A DNA stretch of 64,000 nucleotides, taken from the NCBI GenBank assembly GCA_958510875.1, contig OY294068.1, positions 32,840,297 to 32,904,296 of the forward strand. The letters run 5' to 3'. The DNA is from Endomychus coccineus. Its lineage: Eukaryota; Arthropoda; Insecta; Coleoptera; Endomychidae. Position 1 is the stretch's first letter. Every line of letters starts with the position of its first letter. This document shows, in pieces, positions 1 through 15,200 of the stretch. The position numbers and the translations under genes are program-made. Below the pieces are notes generated by a model, which had not been told where the DNA came from, did no database searches, and was given only the letters and a program-made list of their open reading frames with translations.

Positions 1-225
1 TGGTATCGATCGTAACGGCAAAAAATGGAGCTTCTAGAACTTTTGAAATAATACTGGTTTCAACTTTATTACTTAAAATATTAATTATTCCGTGTTGTAT
101 TTGATTTTCAGTCAAAACTGGATTAGCTTGAACGTCCGTGTCCGTGTTTTCATCTACCTTTGTCATTTCGGTTTCGGGATGTGTTAATGGAGTTTTAAAT
201 AAGTTACCAGGTTCTCCCGGTGCTT
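1..225 (-). mobile_element. hAT-type transposase fragment (ZMYM1-like), runs off left edge
   Basis: Read on the minus strand, the frame from about 225 down to 1 is open. It begins with a PGEPGN-like stretch and ends with [11 protein letters not shown]. The pair GEPGN... and ...PFFA.(I/V)(V/I)DT is the usual signature before the catalytic Asp of hAT transposases related to ZMYM1 and the 52 kDa PRKRIR-like repressor (family knowledge). The piece lies in the intron after the last visible DAZAP2 exon and continues beyond the window. Its own ends are not visible. It is unlikely to be a host exon, because it does not join DAZAP2 in phase and resembles no DAZAP2 sequence. Confidence 0.6.
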
Positions 226-3200
226 AATAACACTTTTGTTGTACTTTCACATAGATGTTGCCTATTACATTATTACATTTTTTAAATCCATTGTTAGCGC
301 CAGGGCTCCTCTGCTCCCTTAGGCCCCCCTCCCCACACTGCTCCCTTTTGCTGTATGGTAGTTCCGCTGCTGGTTGTCCCTTATGTATGGAAAATAATAT
401 TGGTTTGTGCTTGAATATTTAAGCATTTTATAAAATACCTAAGAAATGTGTCTAACTCAGAGGAAGAAACGTTGTATTTTATACTTCCCATAAAAAGAGC
501 ATTCTATAGACTGTCTAGGGATGTAGCACCAAGTTATACATTCTGAATTTCAGATGTCAATGGAGAATAACCTATTATATATCACCCAGACTATTTCGAA
601 TTTAAAACAGTAAGTAACTGACAATACATGGTTAACATATTAATGAGTTATTAACTTACCGGAATCATGATTGTTGGTCTCAACTGAGCTGTGGGTTGCA
701 TTGCATATGAGTATGCCCCTAAAGATGGATAGTATTGCATCGGAGCATATGTCGGATAACCCAGATAAGTTGGATATCCAGTAGCATACATAGTTCCAGG
801 AGGGTACATCTAAAACTTATCTCCATGAGAAAAAAGTTCTGTAAAATCATCAAATTTTAACTTACAGGTTGACCAACCAATGCCGGATGAGTTAATGCTT
901 GATCATAAGTCGGGGGCGGTCCTTGTGGGTACAATTGCGCTTGTCCGGGTAATACGTATGGGGAACTGGTGGGTATTCCAGGTAATACTGCAACGAAAAA
1001 ATAGAATAAATATCTCGTACTTCATTAGGGGGAATTAAAAATTGTTATTCATTCTACATATAGTAGTTTATTCTAAACGTTCAAACAAAGAAGCCAGCAT
1101 ATTTAAACTAAAGATGATGATTAATTGGAACCAGACATTTCAAACATGACTGGGACTCGTCTAAAAAGGAACCATGGCACGACCAGTTTGATATTTGGAA
1201 TAATATAAAGATTATAAACTTCAATATAGTGCTTGTATTTTTGTATAACCAGAGTGCTACGTAGCGAGTTTCACATCATATCAGAGGCAAACCTGGTACA
1301 AGGAGTTTTGTTTGGCTTGGCGGGTCATCCTGGATCCGAGTGATTAGCACAGGATTCTGCAGAATTCCAGCTAAATGAGAAGATTTAATCAAATGGAAAA
1401 ATTTGAAGGTATACTGCCAAGATCACCAACAAGCAAACGCATAGGTGATTTCTATTTACGTTCCAATGCTCTTATGCTTTACTCCATCTTCAATATTTCA
1501 AAAAACCTCAATTTTTCCTTGGGAATTCTTCTCGGCTAAGCGACGTCTTAACAACGCATAGCCGGTATGACAGGTGATAAATAGTACAATTTATCAAAGT
1601 TGCATCTATTTCTTGTGGAAAATTATAGGTTGCACCTGTTCCTAAGATATCTTCGTGTGATTGGAAAGTATTTTTATCTGTAAATAAGCGTAATTATGAC
1701 TGAATAAGGTGCGTTGCAATATGGCTTTCTAAGTAAATGTTTATGTTGGTTCTTCCCGCGTTTTGTGTCGTACGTACGGTATAGTGACGCTTGTTAGTCA
1801 ATTAATTATGCAAAATAAATTTAAAAAATCAAAGAAAAATACTTTTTACATCTTTTTTAAGTATGTACCATTTATAAGTTGTTCGCAAACACTGAAAATA
1901 TGCCTGACTTCCAACGTTCATTTAGTTTACAAAATGTGTATCTTTATCAATAAAGCAATCGATGTTAGAAATTTTGAGCTCTACCCGTATTGCTTTTTTA
2001 TATTTGCTGAACGATTATTGAATTTCGGTAAAAAAAATATTGGGGCTACTTTCTCTATATAGTTATATAGAAATAAAATTAATAATTGATGAAGTTGGAC
2101 TTTTTTCGATTGTTTCAATAATAATTGAGAGCGCTTCCTTTGAATAAAAACTAATCTAGTCTCTTTTCCGTTCGATCACTTATTCGAAAGTTGATAGAAA
2201 TTGCCAACTAGAAGCTAAATTAACCGGTTTATACATCCAAATTGTACCTTAAAGAATGGTATTGAGTGATTTTTAATCCCACTTTGGAGATTGAATATTT
2301 GCCCAGATATTGCAATTGTAGTCATTTATCATTAAATGAAACCAAATTTTCAAACAATATCTGTGGCTAGTCTACAAATTCCCACTGCACAAGTTCAATT
2401 TTCATGAAAAATAAGTCTGATTCCGTTAAGATTTTATTCAACTGCTCATTAAAAAAACACGGTTTGATAAAACTGCAATGGACAAGACTCACTTTATTAC
2501 TTTTTATATGTATCTCAACAAACCAAAAAAGTGAAATTCCATAGTTAAGGACCTTCTAGGTGCTAAATAACATGGAAACCATTATAATCCGGCAACCTTG
2601 TAAGCATCTTTTAGAACGGCTGTCCTAATCCATAGTTTTAACGTTAGGTACCGTTAATGATGATGTAACCAATTGGAATCTTTCTATGTAGGTAAAGTAG
2701 ACTGATAAACCTGAATTCCATGAAAAAAAAAATGTTTCTAGCATGCAACCAGACAAGGAAAATGCAGGCATAACATTATAACAAGCACATAATATACAAG
2801 GATCATCTGATAAACATGATGGATTGACTTGAAATAAATTATCCCTAACCTAACGTTTAATAATTGATTCAATATAATCTAATGTTCTTTCATAACTTAC
2901 CCCCATATTGTTGGGGTGCAGGTACGTTGGGGTTTGCCTGTTGAGGAGGCTGAGGTGTGTAAGCTTGGGCATTTGGTGGAGGAGGTACTGCCCCTGAAAT
3001 AGCTGTAAAATTAAGTGTAAACTGTTTAGTCTCCATTTACATTAATATGTTTAAACTATAGAAAAATCAAGCCAACTTGAAATTAACATAAAGTCCACCA
3101 ATTGTTTAAATTTAAAAAATGATTGAAAGTTGTTTTTCACTCACTGAAATAAATTTTGAAAGAGAATTTTGTAACCATTTTAAATTTCAAAATTTAACGT

Positions 3201-6200
3201 ACAAAAGAAAAGACAATTACGTGAAAACATTGATATTGTGAAACACTATTATATAGAAACAATTTTAAACATTCAGTGCTCTGAAAAATTTATGCAAAAA
3301 TATGTCATAACCAAGAGTTTTATATACTGTTATTTGGTTGTCCATAGATGTCTGAAATATGATTTATTTTTTATAGAAATAATGTGAGGATATAAAAAAC
3401 TTATCGAAAATTATAATGAAACCCTAGATCGTTTCTACTAGATCAGTTCCAATCTTCCACTTCCTTGCTAACAAGAGTAAACTGGGATATTCTAGTCCAC
3501 CAACTCAAATTTACCAATCAATAGTTAGTTAATAAATAACGTTGGTTTGTGAAGTTCTCATTATTCTATTAACTTATTAGTTATTTATAAAAATGAGTTA
3601 ATTAAATACGGTTTCCATTTTTATTCTCAATTCATAGATATCGTCATTCTTGTAAAATACAGCGATTTATAACGTACGGAGGAAAATTAAAAGATGGGTA
3701 AATGGATTAAAACTAAACTTTTCGCAAAAGCTCAATAATTATGAAGTTACATCAAAACAAAGTAGAATTAATTATTAGCAGTTTTCAAAAAATAATAGTA
3801 GATGTAGAAGATATTGTGTTGTAAATTTTATATTCGGGATATTTGAATTGACTTTTCCCTTTTAATGCCCCAAATTTTAGGTAGCCATTGTTGAGAGTCG
3901 TTGAATATTACAAAATAGAAAGCAAGTTTGTAAGAAAGTGACAAACTGACGTTTCAATAAATTGCAATAATGTCGTAGTTGACAGTTTATGGTGTCTAAA
4001 GATACATAGAAATCTTGTTTCGTTAGAAAACAATTCTCTGTAGAAAACAACCCAATTTAATTTCAGTTCTATTTAATATAGATACAAAATTAAGAACTTT
4101 AAATCACTTGTCACTTTTATTAGATTTTCGTGAAAGTTTACTAGTCTTCACCAATTGTCCTTTAAATCTCCTCAGATATTACACGTCATCCTGTATATTA
4201 AATGATTAAATCAATACCACACTTAGGTAGATACATATTAAGAGGCCTCTCTCCAAAATTGAAAAAAAAAACTTTTATAAACCGACAAGTATTCATAGTG
4301 AAGGTTATCAATAACTAGTAGGAACTGCATATTTGGGTAAATTGAAAAATTAAAAAGCTATGACCGTAATTAAAATTTACCACCATGTTTATTTACTTTG
4401 CACGTTGAAACAAAAAATATATATGAATAAAATAAAGTTAAAATAATTTCGAATTCGAAATATAATATTTCAAAGGTTTATAAAACGATGTTATGCATTA
4501 TTCATCAATTTTCTCGGCGTCATTTTTGCATTAATTTCCGTGCGATAATGTATTTGGATAAATTATTATAATACAATCCTAAGTCTATTTATATACATTT
4601 AGAATAGTACTTTATATGTTTGTATTCAAAGATCCTGCCTTAACATTATTGAACATGCATTATAAGATACAGTTTGCTTTACAAATTTTCGATAATGATA
4701 ATTCAGAGTCAATTTGAGCAAGATGCATATCAAACTATTGAAAATAATTTTGTAAAGCCTACCGTTCTTTCTTATCCATAACATGCAAACTAAATTGTTA
4801 AAAATAATTGGAAACACATTATTGTCAATATACGCTAGTTATATTGATATTATTAAAACAATCTGTGAAAATATGAATGTGTATCCAATCAAAAAATAAA
4901 CGTTTCTAAAACATCATGCAGAAAAAAAGTGAATTATAACAGATATTTTAACTTCTGAACAAGTTATATTTGTCAGAATTTTCAAGATCTGCTACACAAA
5001 CTACTTAAAACATGCAGATTAATCTAAAATCAAGCTCTATAATTATTTTCAATTTTAAAATATTGGCATATTTCAATGAAACTCAAAATATGAAATTTAT
5101 AGTTTTAAAATTAAAATCTGTATTCAAATTGAAACAAAATTGAAAATATCTACATGCCCTAATATAAATTATAAACATGCAATCTAAATATATATGTATA
5201 TGTGAATTCATTTTGCTTTGGATCATCTTCATTACCTACAGTCCAGCAACCTTGCTTCGAAAACAGGTTTCATATAGCTTAGTTCGCCTTGGTTGAGTAA
5301 AAATTAATTTACTACTATAATACTATTTGAATAATAACTGTACTTCAGTTGAAATAAATATGACACGATACAATAAAATATGGTACATAATTTGAAATGT
5401 AAAAATAATGTCCAACAACTAATTATTTAAAAATTTTGTTTCGAACAATGCAGTTATTCGAATAATTAAGAGAAACTAAGTTAAATTCATTAATAAGTAA
5501 AAGATCAATAATAAATTATACAAGAGTTGGTCCTTTTCATTTGAGCCACGATGTAGAAAGTGAGCGTCTCCTATTATTAAAATTTTAAAATATAGCCCAA
5601 TGATTCATATCTATAGTTAATTAATGCTAACGCACGCTATCGTTTGGTAAACGGTCCCAAATACAAGCGCTTGATTAAAGAGAAGCATTCACTCACCCCT
5701 AACCTTCAAATCTATTTTTATTTTCATTATACGTTTGATAACCCAATTTTACTGCGGTGGAATAGTTCAATTCCAGGAAAAACATATAGAACTCTAGATT
5801 TAAAAATAGATAATCGTTTTTGTGGGAAACAATTGTTAAACTCAGTTCATTATAATTGTTTAAACAATGAAATTTGAGGTTTTTGGATATAAATTTTGAT
5901 TTTGAACCTCAACATCAAGTAGGTAATAACCACGGTATAGGATAGGCTGGTAGTGCATCTCGTATACTTTAATACGTGGTAGGAGTGAGTCTTTTACCTT
6001 CCCGGTGCGTTAGAAATCCGCACGGCGTCGCTACGATCGGGTCCCGAACCTACGCTATGTACCGGGATGTCTTACTTTACTTTTGAAATAATTATGTCAC
6101 TGTCACACTGACATCATCAATAACCTACAAATTTCATACCTATTTATTTCAGTTGTAAAACAATAATGAACTACAAATTAATATAGTAATAAAAATTGTC

Positions 6201-9200
6201 GAAATGTTAACTTTGAACCTTTTAAAAGGTCGGGATAGCCACAAACCGGGTCGAAAACGGTTTTAAAATAGTTAATTTTCGATAAATGGAATGACGTTCA
6301 CGTGAGAAGCTCGTAGCTCGGGAGTTGGAAGAGTGCAAAAGTTAGGAACATAGAACTTCTTTACGAGGGCTTTTTTCGTACCGTTTTCGCTCCATATAGT
6401 TAGATTTAGTCGCAATACGCACCCGACGGCCCTTTTTTTTTTTTCAAAAATTGCGTTTAAATAGGAAAATTCAATTAAAATAGAAGCAGGTACTCTCAGG
6501 TCTCACCAACGTGCGACGTAGCAAAGGCAATTTTCTTGCGACTAAAATATACACGAAGCGGGTAAAAACTAGCGGCCCATAGCTGAAAACATTTTATTAC
6601 AACTGGCACCGGACGCACGGGGCACGAAACGGCCCCAAATTAACAAGATCGAGCTAAAATGTATAAACTCTAACTTACGCGCAGCGAGCTCCTCGAGGCA
6701 TATGTCAAAATGATTACGTTCGTAGCTTATTACATAGGACGTCTGGCGTTCATGCAATTGTGTTTTTATACAATTCGAACCTTCTTATTTCGATAGGCCA
6801 AGTGAACATCCCGGAGTCTGAAGCGCAAGAGACTTCTGAGTGTACATATGCTACCAGCAATCCTCTCCCATTAAAACATTGGAAGATGCGGGTCCCGATA
6901 GTAACGCCACCTTGTGGAGTCTACACGAATCGGTCCGATAATCGCTTCATTTTCATAAAGGGAGATGCACTACCACCCTTTCCTATACCGTGGTAATAAC
7001 TTACTAAATTTCATGAATTAATGGTGGAAAACGCGTTCAAGGAAAAGATTAGTTTGCTAATTTACTTTCTTCTCCAATCAATTTTGACTTAAACAAAATC
7101 AATGTATGTATTCAAATTTCAAATTTCGACAGCACAAGTTATTTTTTGAAGGATTAAACAGTTTCTTACTAAATAAATTGATTTGTTTCCAAGTAACTCC
7201 AAAACAAATACGATGAAATTTATGCATGGAACTATAAACTTCAATTTTTCGTTTGTTTAAATAATCGTTCGGGTCAGAGTTGCAGAGTTATTTTTTCTAT
7301 ACTTTTTAATTAAGTAAGCCTAAAAGAATTATCTCATTTACAATTTCTTTCACCATCTGCATTTTTATATCTGAAGTAATGGAAAATGATTTATTCAAAC
7401 CTAGTTTTCTCAGGATTCATTTAAGACGTTCAAGCTCGACTAGGTCACATTAATGTTCATCAGCCCCATACATCTTAATTTCCAATTTAATCGGAAATAT
7501 CATTATTTCGACAATTTTAAATTGAACGTTTATTGTAAATTATCGAATTATAGAAAATTGAAATTTATCGTTGTAAAGTACCTAAATTTTTTTACTCCCA
7601 CGTCTCAGATGCTTCTCCTTTGCAAACACCTGCTTGCTCATTGTTATCATAATCGAGATTCTATCCATTTTAATAGTCCTTATTGTCATTAATGCCATCG
7701 TATCGTATACAGATTCTTCAAAAGTCAAAGGAATGATAGATAACCTTCATTTTGTGTGAATTCGATAAATCGTTAGAAATCATAGTTGTACTTAATATAA
7801 AACTTCTAGCAAAATACTGTATTGAAAACAATCATATTCCGGCATTCTAACTGTTGGTCACGATACATAATTGATGATGAATATTCAATATCTTTGTTCA
7901 TATTTTATCAAACAAGCTTTAACTCATATTATTTTTCCGCATAAGAGTAACATGAATACTAGAATTGATACTAGACGTAGACTAGCAATTGTTTAGGACA
8001 AGATTTAACAGGAATTGATGTACGATCTACCACAGATGTGGTTGATAGATAATTTACGGGAAGTAGTTCAGAATATAGAATATCTGAATATTAGGAAATT
8101 ATCAGTAGAAAGGTAAGTAAAATCAACAAGGCAGATGAAATAATTTATATTATTCATCAGTCATTACCCCTATTTCCGGAGGAATATTGTATCATCTTCG
8201 AATATCAGTTTGAATAAATACTTTGCGAAATTTGAGACGATAATAAAATACCTAACCTTGAGTTGTTCAGCTTGAAATCCTATTCGCACTTTCCCAATAT
8301 AAACAAGGAAGTTTCGAAAACGTATTTATTTTTGTAATAGAAATACGCAAGTAGAAATAGATCAATGTATTTATATAACTCCTTTGATAGATAAAAACCT
8401 CTCTGCGGATTACAGGAGAAATATTTGTTGAGAAATACCTACAGCATTGAAATACAGTACGTTTTTGTCAATACTTTCAATTGAAAATGCTTAATCCAAA
8501 AGCGACCAATAGCACAACTTATAAAACTGACTTCATCATTTGAACCAAAAATAACACTGGTCGTAAAAATATTATAAAAATTTCAACTTATTTTGCTCAG
8601 TATATTAAGGTAAATGCCAATTCTGATTAAATATTTGCAAATACAGTTATGGGAAACGAATTGTACCTATTTCTTGAGGGCCTTATTCTCATAATTTTCC
8701 TACTTGCAGCATAGAATAACCCTTTCTAATAATTATATAACATAACATCATTAAAAATTTTGAAAGAAAATGTATGGATTTTTAATTATTCAAATCACAA
8801 TAATTTTTTTGGCTAATCCGTCTAATTTCGCTTACGTACGTTTTCCAATTTGAGATGTTAAAACTTTTTATGAGAACAACCATTATGATGGCCACTTCAA
8901 TTCACAACAGTACGAGATGCAAAATTTAAAATGATGCTCTTGAAACACGGCCGTATACACAGGTCTGGAAACTCGAGGTTGTTTCCTATGTGAGCAGTGA
9001 GTCCGCTACGCGTCGACTTTCGCGTAGTACCAAAAGACGTCACGTAGGGGAATCATAGAAGGCGTCACGTAAGAGTAACATCTTGATCTCTATGAAGAGT
9101 ATTCTGTGACAAGTGTCAGTTGACTTGTAAACACAATTTTATACGAAAGTTTCAACGTTCAGATCTCGATAGCGCTTCCGGCTCCGGGATTTTCACGTGG

Positions 9201-12200
9201 CCTATCGAAATTAGAAGGTTCGAATTGTATAAAAATACAATTGCATGAACGAAAGACGTCCTATGTAATTAGCTACGAACGTAATCATTTTGACATATGC
9301 CTCGAGGAGCTCGCTACGCGTCAGTTAGAGTTTATACATTTTACCTCGATCTTGTTAATTCGGGGCCGTTTTATGCCCCGTGCGGCCGGAGCCCGTTGTA
9401 ATAAAGTGTTTTCGGCTATAGGTCGCTAGCTTTTACCCGCTTTGAGTATATTTTAGTAGCTAGAAAATTCCCTTTGGTACATCGCACGTCAGACGCTAGT
9501 AGCTGACAGCTGAGAATACCTCAAACTGTTTTAATTGAATTTTCCTATTTAATCGACATTTTGGGGCCCGAGACTATGCTATTTAGTTGGCCCCGTTCAT
9601 AAACTAACGACATGGAGCGAAAACCGCATGCGAAAAGTCCTCGTTAAGACGTTCTATGTACCGTAAATTTGCACTTTTCTAACTCGCGAGCTACGCGCTC
9701 CTCACGTGAACGTCATTCGATTTATCGAAAATTAACCAATTCAAAACAGTTTTCGACCAAGTTTGGGGCTATCACGACCTTTTAAAAGGTTCAAAGTTAA
9801 CATTTCGACAATTTTAAGCTATGCTTGAACGGTGCAAATGGGCATTAGTAACACTGCTTGCGATTCCGGAAAGAAATCGTTTTACCCCCTCTTGATCCAA
9901 GCGCCAGCTGGTGGCTGAGCGAGGGACTGCGAGTTTCACGACGCGTAAGCGACTCAAGTCAACCATACAGTTTCCAGACCTGTATGTACGACCGTGTCTT
10001 GAAATGATAGCAATTCTGTGCATTTACGGAACTAATTCTCTCTGTTCTCCGTTTTACAAGAGGAATTCATTGCAATTCGTCATTAACCGTTCCAATCAGT
10101 TCTATGAAATCTTGGTCGTCATTCAATTTCATCATGGATTGGGAAATGACGTGAGAAATATACGATATCCGGAATTGTGACACGCCAGATCCTAGTTGTT
10201 GTTGACAGACAAAAGTCAAGGATGACCGCTCATGATTGTACAACTGCCCGTAGAGGTCGCGCAATGATCTCGAAACGTACTGATCCCATCAGACCAAAGC
10301 AATCAGGAGAAATAAAAATACAAATAAACGAATAAAACAGACTGCACTACTTTGAATCGAACCGGTCCAGATTGTCCATATCAAGCTGGAATGTAAGAAT
10401 ATTGATATGTAACATTTTCCCTCATCAAAAATATACAGGCACAGAACAGAGTCTGAAAGAATAAGTATAGTAACTAGTAAGCATTCATCAACTGATGAGT
10501 CAGTTAGATTATTATAATTTTGGAGTAATTCATCAATTTCTTAATCAGTGCTGCTATACAAAGAACAAACCACAAAGTTGAAGAATTCTATCAAATATTC
10601 TGTGTACGCACTACAAAACTGAATAATGATCAATCATCTACATGAAGATGAGGTAGAACCATATATCGAAGATACGTCCGTGGTAGTGCAAGGGTACCAG
10701 ATGTTTCATCACAGATGTAATACGGATGTTGTATCTATTTTGTATGTAGGCAGCCACACAAGTCCTTTCGGGCTATCTATCAGAATAAACACATCTGGTA
10801 ACATAACCACCACTTCAGATTACAATTTGCCATTGATCAAGATATGGATAGATAATAAAATAAAACGAACTTCAGAGTCCATCAGATCAAATTTGGTTCG
10901 ATTATAGGTTGCCATGATAATGGGAATGGGTGCAGGTATAGTGAATAGAAAAGAAGTGCTTTGCGATTACCGATTGGACCATTTTTACATTATGCAAGTT
11001 TGCGTGAACAATTACTTTCTTTAAGTACTTGTGTACTGTCAACGGTTTAAGCGTTTACATTAGCAAGTTTTGCTTGCGCAAGTACTTTCTTTCAAGTACT
11101 TGGGTAATGTCAACGGCTTGACAAGTACTTTTTGAAGTAGTTGTGCAATTAACAGTTGTTTGCAAGTCACTTAGAGACACTCTACGTTTCTCATATGCTA
11201 GGAATTGTACAAGTTTGAATTACACCTGAAACAGTATTACAAGTTTTTTCGTTGCAGTTTAGTTTGTATAAGGGCTTCAAATAGGTGGTCTGCTTAATTT
11301 TTAGGAACTATACACATATACATGAATGAGACAGAACTCTCTCGAGGTCTCTTAAAGTTACTTCTAATTTTAACTTTACAGACAGAGCTTCCCTCATAAG
11401 GGCGTGTTTTTCAAAATGTTCTGTCACTGTTGACAAAAGTTTGTCAAACGCTGCTTCAAATAAAATATCTCATGCTTCCATACGTTGCCCTTAACTAAAC
11501 CATGTTCTTACCCACAATCTTCCTTTTTTATTCTTCACTATGTTAAAAATAATGTCAATTCTTCATCTAATACCCAGCTGAGGATGTTGATTCCAACATC
11601 TAATATTTCTGAGACTTCCATGTTCAAAGATAAATACGAATACGCTACTAAACTAGCACCATTCACTTGATACGTGTAAACATGAACCATTTAAAATAGC
11701 ATTTGCAAGTACTTGGAATAAAATACTTGCGGAAACAAAACTTGCAAAATGTAAACGTTACATTAGATATAGAATCTGGACCGTTCTTCGAATACTCAAA
11801 TTTTTGTATTGTGATTAAATGACGAATTGTCGCTCTATAAATTACCCAACCGAGTAGCGAAAAGCATGAATCATTATAGTTTAAGACTAAAAATAATTCA
11901 AATATTATTTTCGGAAACTGGAAGGTAATCCTAGAGATTTGGCGTTTAATACGTGTAAATTCATTAAAATTGAATAGCAAAATGTAATATACAAATCTAC
12001 ACTTTAATATCAATATATGAACAATTGTTTCACCACATAGTGGCATCTTCAGATGAGTTATTACCTGAATATAACTGAGATGTAATAATACTATGATATG
12101 GTATCTAGTTTGGGGTGGAGTGGCCATGCACAACAAAAAAGACAATTGAATATACAGAATTCTCACTTTATAGTAACTGTACTTCAACCGTAGATACTCC

Positions 12201-15200
12201 ACCGAAAAATAAATCGACACGCTTTAAATGCCCTTTAAAGTTCGGTTTAAAAAATAGTTTTTATTGTAACTGACCGTTGCAGCGATTTTGTCCAAATTTG
12301 ATTCAACTGCTCCTAAAATAAATATCCATTATTTGACACCAGGAACATTTGAAAAAATGTTCCAGTTATTTAACTAAAGGGGTTGCTTTCCTTTTCCCAC
12401 AAGGGAAATTTCAAAAATGATCCATTTCTTCGATTTCTCGTTCAATTTAGTTATTCCTGCAAAAATTTGACTAGAGCAACCGTTTTAGAAATAATAAATA
12501 ATTGAAGTTGAAGGTTTAGAGAAAATTTGAAATCGTCACCTATAAAAGTGGTGTGCGTGAGCGCGTGTGTAAGAACTGCGGAGACGATTGCGTCATTCCT
12601 ATTGGTCGTAGGGATTTGAAGTTACAATTGAAAGAATTCGCAAAAATACTCGCCCGTCCGAAAATTGGGTAATCGAGTTTATAGGACTTGTAAACGGTGC
12701 CTCTATTAATTTGCAAGAATAACGTCTTTTTCCAAATCGAACGGGAGATGGGACATCGTATTAGTAGGGAGGAAAATGAACGAAATTGATGAGGCTGCAG
12801 AAGAAGCGAAAAACAGTAGCTTAATTCCAGAAAAATCTAAGGAGGTCTATGGAAAAACGTATAAGAATACCTTAAATGGTGCGACATAAGGAAATATTCA
12901 ATAGTAAACTGCTACTACTCTATCTAATTTTTGGTATCTATCAAAAGAAAGAAACCCTCTTCGCTGTGGTCTTATTATTCAATGATTAAGGCCACTGTTA
13001 AATCCAACCACAACATAAGCTACTCCAGCTTATTTGGATTTAAAAAAATAAAATCATACGAATACAAGCCCAAAAAGTGTATTGACCATAGAAGACAGAG
13101 AGAGATAGAAGCCAAGCTCCAGATAAAATACATTTTATGAATAAGGTATGAATTTATTTAAACTAAGTGTTTACCAAGATTTCTTGGAACATGTAGTCTT
13201 AATATTTGGGATAAGTGGAGCATGCTGTAAACAAGAGCTTGTTCAGCTAGAAGTTGATGGTATTCTGAATCTACAATCCCCCTTACTGATCAGTTTTCTA
13301 GATACTATAAAACCAAAAGGAATTCAACGTTTAGTGTAGTTGATAACCTTATAGAACGCCAAGATTTTTTGGAACTTAAAAAAATGGATGCGTTGCGTCC
13401 GATAATTTTGCATACTCGTCGTTTCTTCTTGGCTTACAGAAATGGGAAACGTACCAGGTACGTTGTTGTGAAAAATGTTTTTGGTGGAATTCTTAAAAAC
13501 ATAGCTGTTTATCTTAAATTCCCAAATATACTGGGCGCTCATTACGCCTATACATTGTTGGCAAACGCTGAAGAAGGAATGAGTGGTATAAAACAAATAG
13601 GAGGATAAAAGTCTACGTCAGTGGCAGAACCGTATATAGAAGATTCTTTGTCAAACAAAATTAGGTTAGCTGAGAAACTATTGGTGAGAAAGGACAATTT
13701 ATCGGCTATTAATACTGAATTAGCAGCTGCCAAGACCTGCGATCATGTAGCAACAATCAACAATTCCAATTTGTTGTATAACTATAGTGGAGTGGTTGTA
13801 CCTCCGAATATTCATATGAATAATTGTTCTAATTATATTGTTAACATAAATTGTTTAAAATGAATTTTCAATAAAAAGTACAATTCTCGATTTACGAGGC
13901 AAGGTGAAAAGTCCCTGAAAAATAAAACAGATGGTGCCACAGGCGAAAATGTCATGACATTTCTGATGTTCCATCTTTAACTAGAACGCATTAAAATGTT
14001 CAGACTGATATTTCATTCAGTTCTGTCTTGACACCACGGTATAATATAATGGTAGTGCGTCTCGTATATTAAAAGCGTAGCCCAAGTCTGTGAACTTGCA
14101 ACTCTTGCCGCCAGGATCGCTACGGACGGATGTAAGAGGAGCTATACGGCGCACAGAGGGTAAATTCGCTATACACAACTATATATAGACCCTTGAAAAT
14201 TGGCATAGTCTTCGGTCTCTAATCCCATAGAGAAATGTCCAGCTACCTGACTGCCTAATTCCTTAAAGTTAGAATATCACAAATCGTTATCTGAATATTA
14301 TGTACAAGTTGTTTCTGCCGTATACAAGTATAGTTTTTCCTTAACAATGAATATTACTGAGATAGATAAGACCATACATTTCCATATTTATATTTGATCA
14401 TTTTTCGACCAAACATCAAACTCTCAAAATCCTATAAATAAATTATGGCATTCCTTCGTAATGTCTCATATTTTCATGACAAAATGTCAAATGATATCAC
14501 ATTGAAATTATTTTAACCTAATTTTTCTTCGGTGTGAAATTCTCTTACCGAATATCCCGAGTGCACAAATTAATTTCCGGGAATAATTTTGAACATGAGA
14601 TATTATAAGTGATAATAACTGATATGAATGATAACACGAGATAAGATATTAATAACAAAAGTTGCAAAACTTACACTTGTCAAATCTGACATCGCAACTG
14701 ATACACATTTCTATAATTCATTGTAGAAATTTAGAAATAGACGATAGCTTTCATAATTTTCGAGAGTTCAATCCTGGTCAGAGCTTCGGTAGTAGAGTTA
14801 TCTTGTTATCTATGTCTTACATCCGTCCGTAGCGTTCCTGACGGCAAGAGTTGTAAGTTCACAGACTTGGGCTACGCTTTCGTCATGTATAACAGTATGC
14901 GAGACGCACTACCATTATATTATACCGTGCTTGACACCCATCAAAAGCAAGCAACCATTGAGTTTTTTGTAAACATGGAAAACACATTATCTCTTGCGTG
15001 GAAAAAACATTACGCATTAAGCATTATCGCTTGAAACATTATGGGGACTCCCCACCATCGATTGGAACAATTCACGAGTGGTTTACTGATTTTCGTTGTG
15101 GTAGTATGACCACAAAGGACACCGAACGTTCTGTTGATCCAATTGAGGTTACATAGCCAGAAATCGTCTATAAAATCCATGGTAGCATATTGGACGATCG

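Noticed and set aside
300..410. Possible last DAZAP2 exon on the minus strand with an open frame ending in a stop
   Set aside because: No good acceptor, and the encoded residues do not match the family's GGxDAGARF and C-terminal segments.
5931..6992. Classification of the CACGG elements as hAT because of 8-bp TSDs
   Set aside because: The type A relatives carry a THAP exon with a splice donor, which favours the P superfamily. For types B and C this rests on shared core and similar ends, so some doubt remains.
9241..9429. 62-codon open frame that recurs at 6569-6757 and 45802-46011, suggesting a conserved small gene
   Set aside because: It lies in the shared core of the P-like elements, begins with TTG in the 9241 copy rather than ATG, and the related copy at about 28121 has a stop. 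Similarity is explained by element copying.
10626..10907. 93-codon open frame in DAZAP2 intron 1
   Set aside because: No recognisable motif, no splice signals in phase, and no repeat copy in the window to support it.
11663..12220. 185-codon open frame on the minus strand
   Set aside because: Phe/Tyr/Ile-rich composition of AT-rich DNA, no motif, and it spans a Penelope-like terminal relic.
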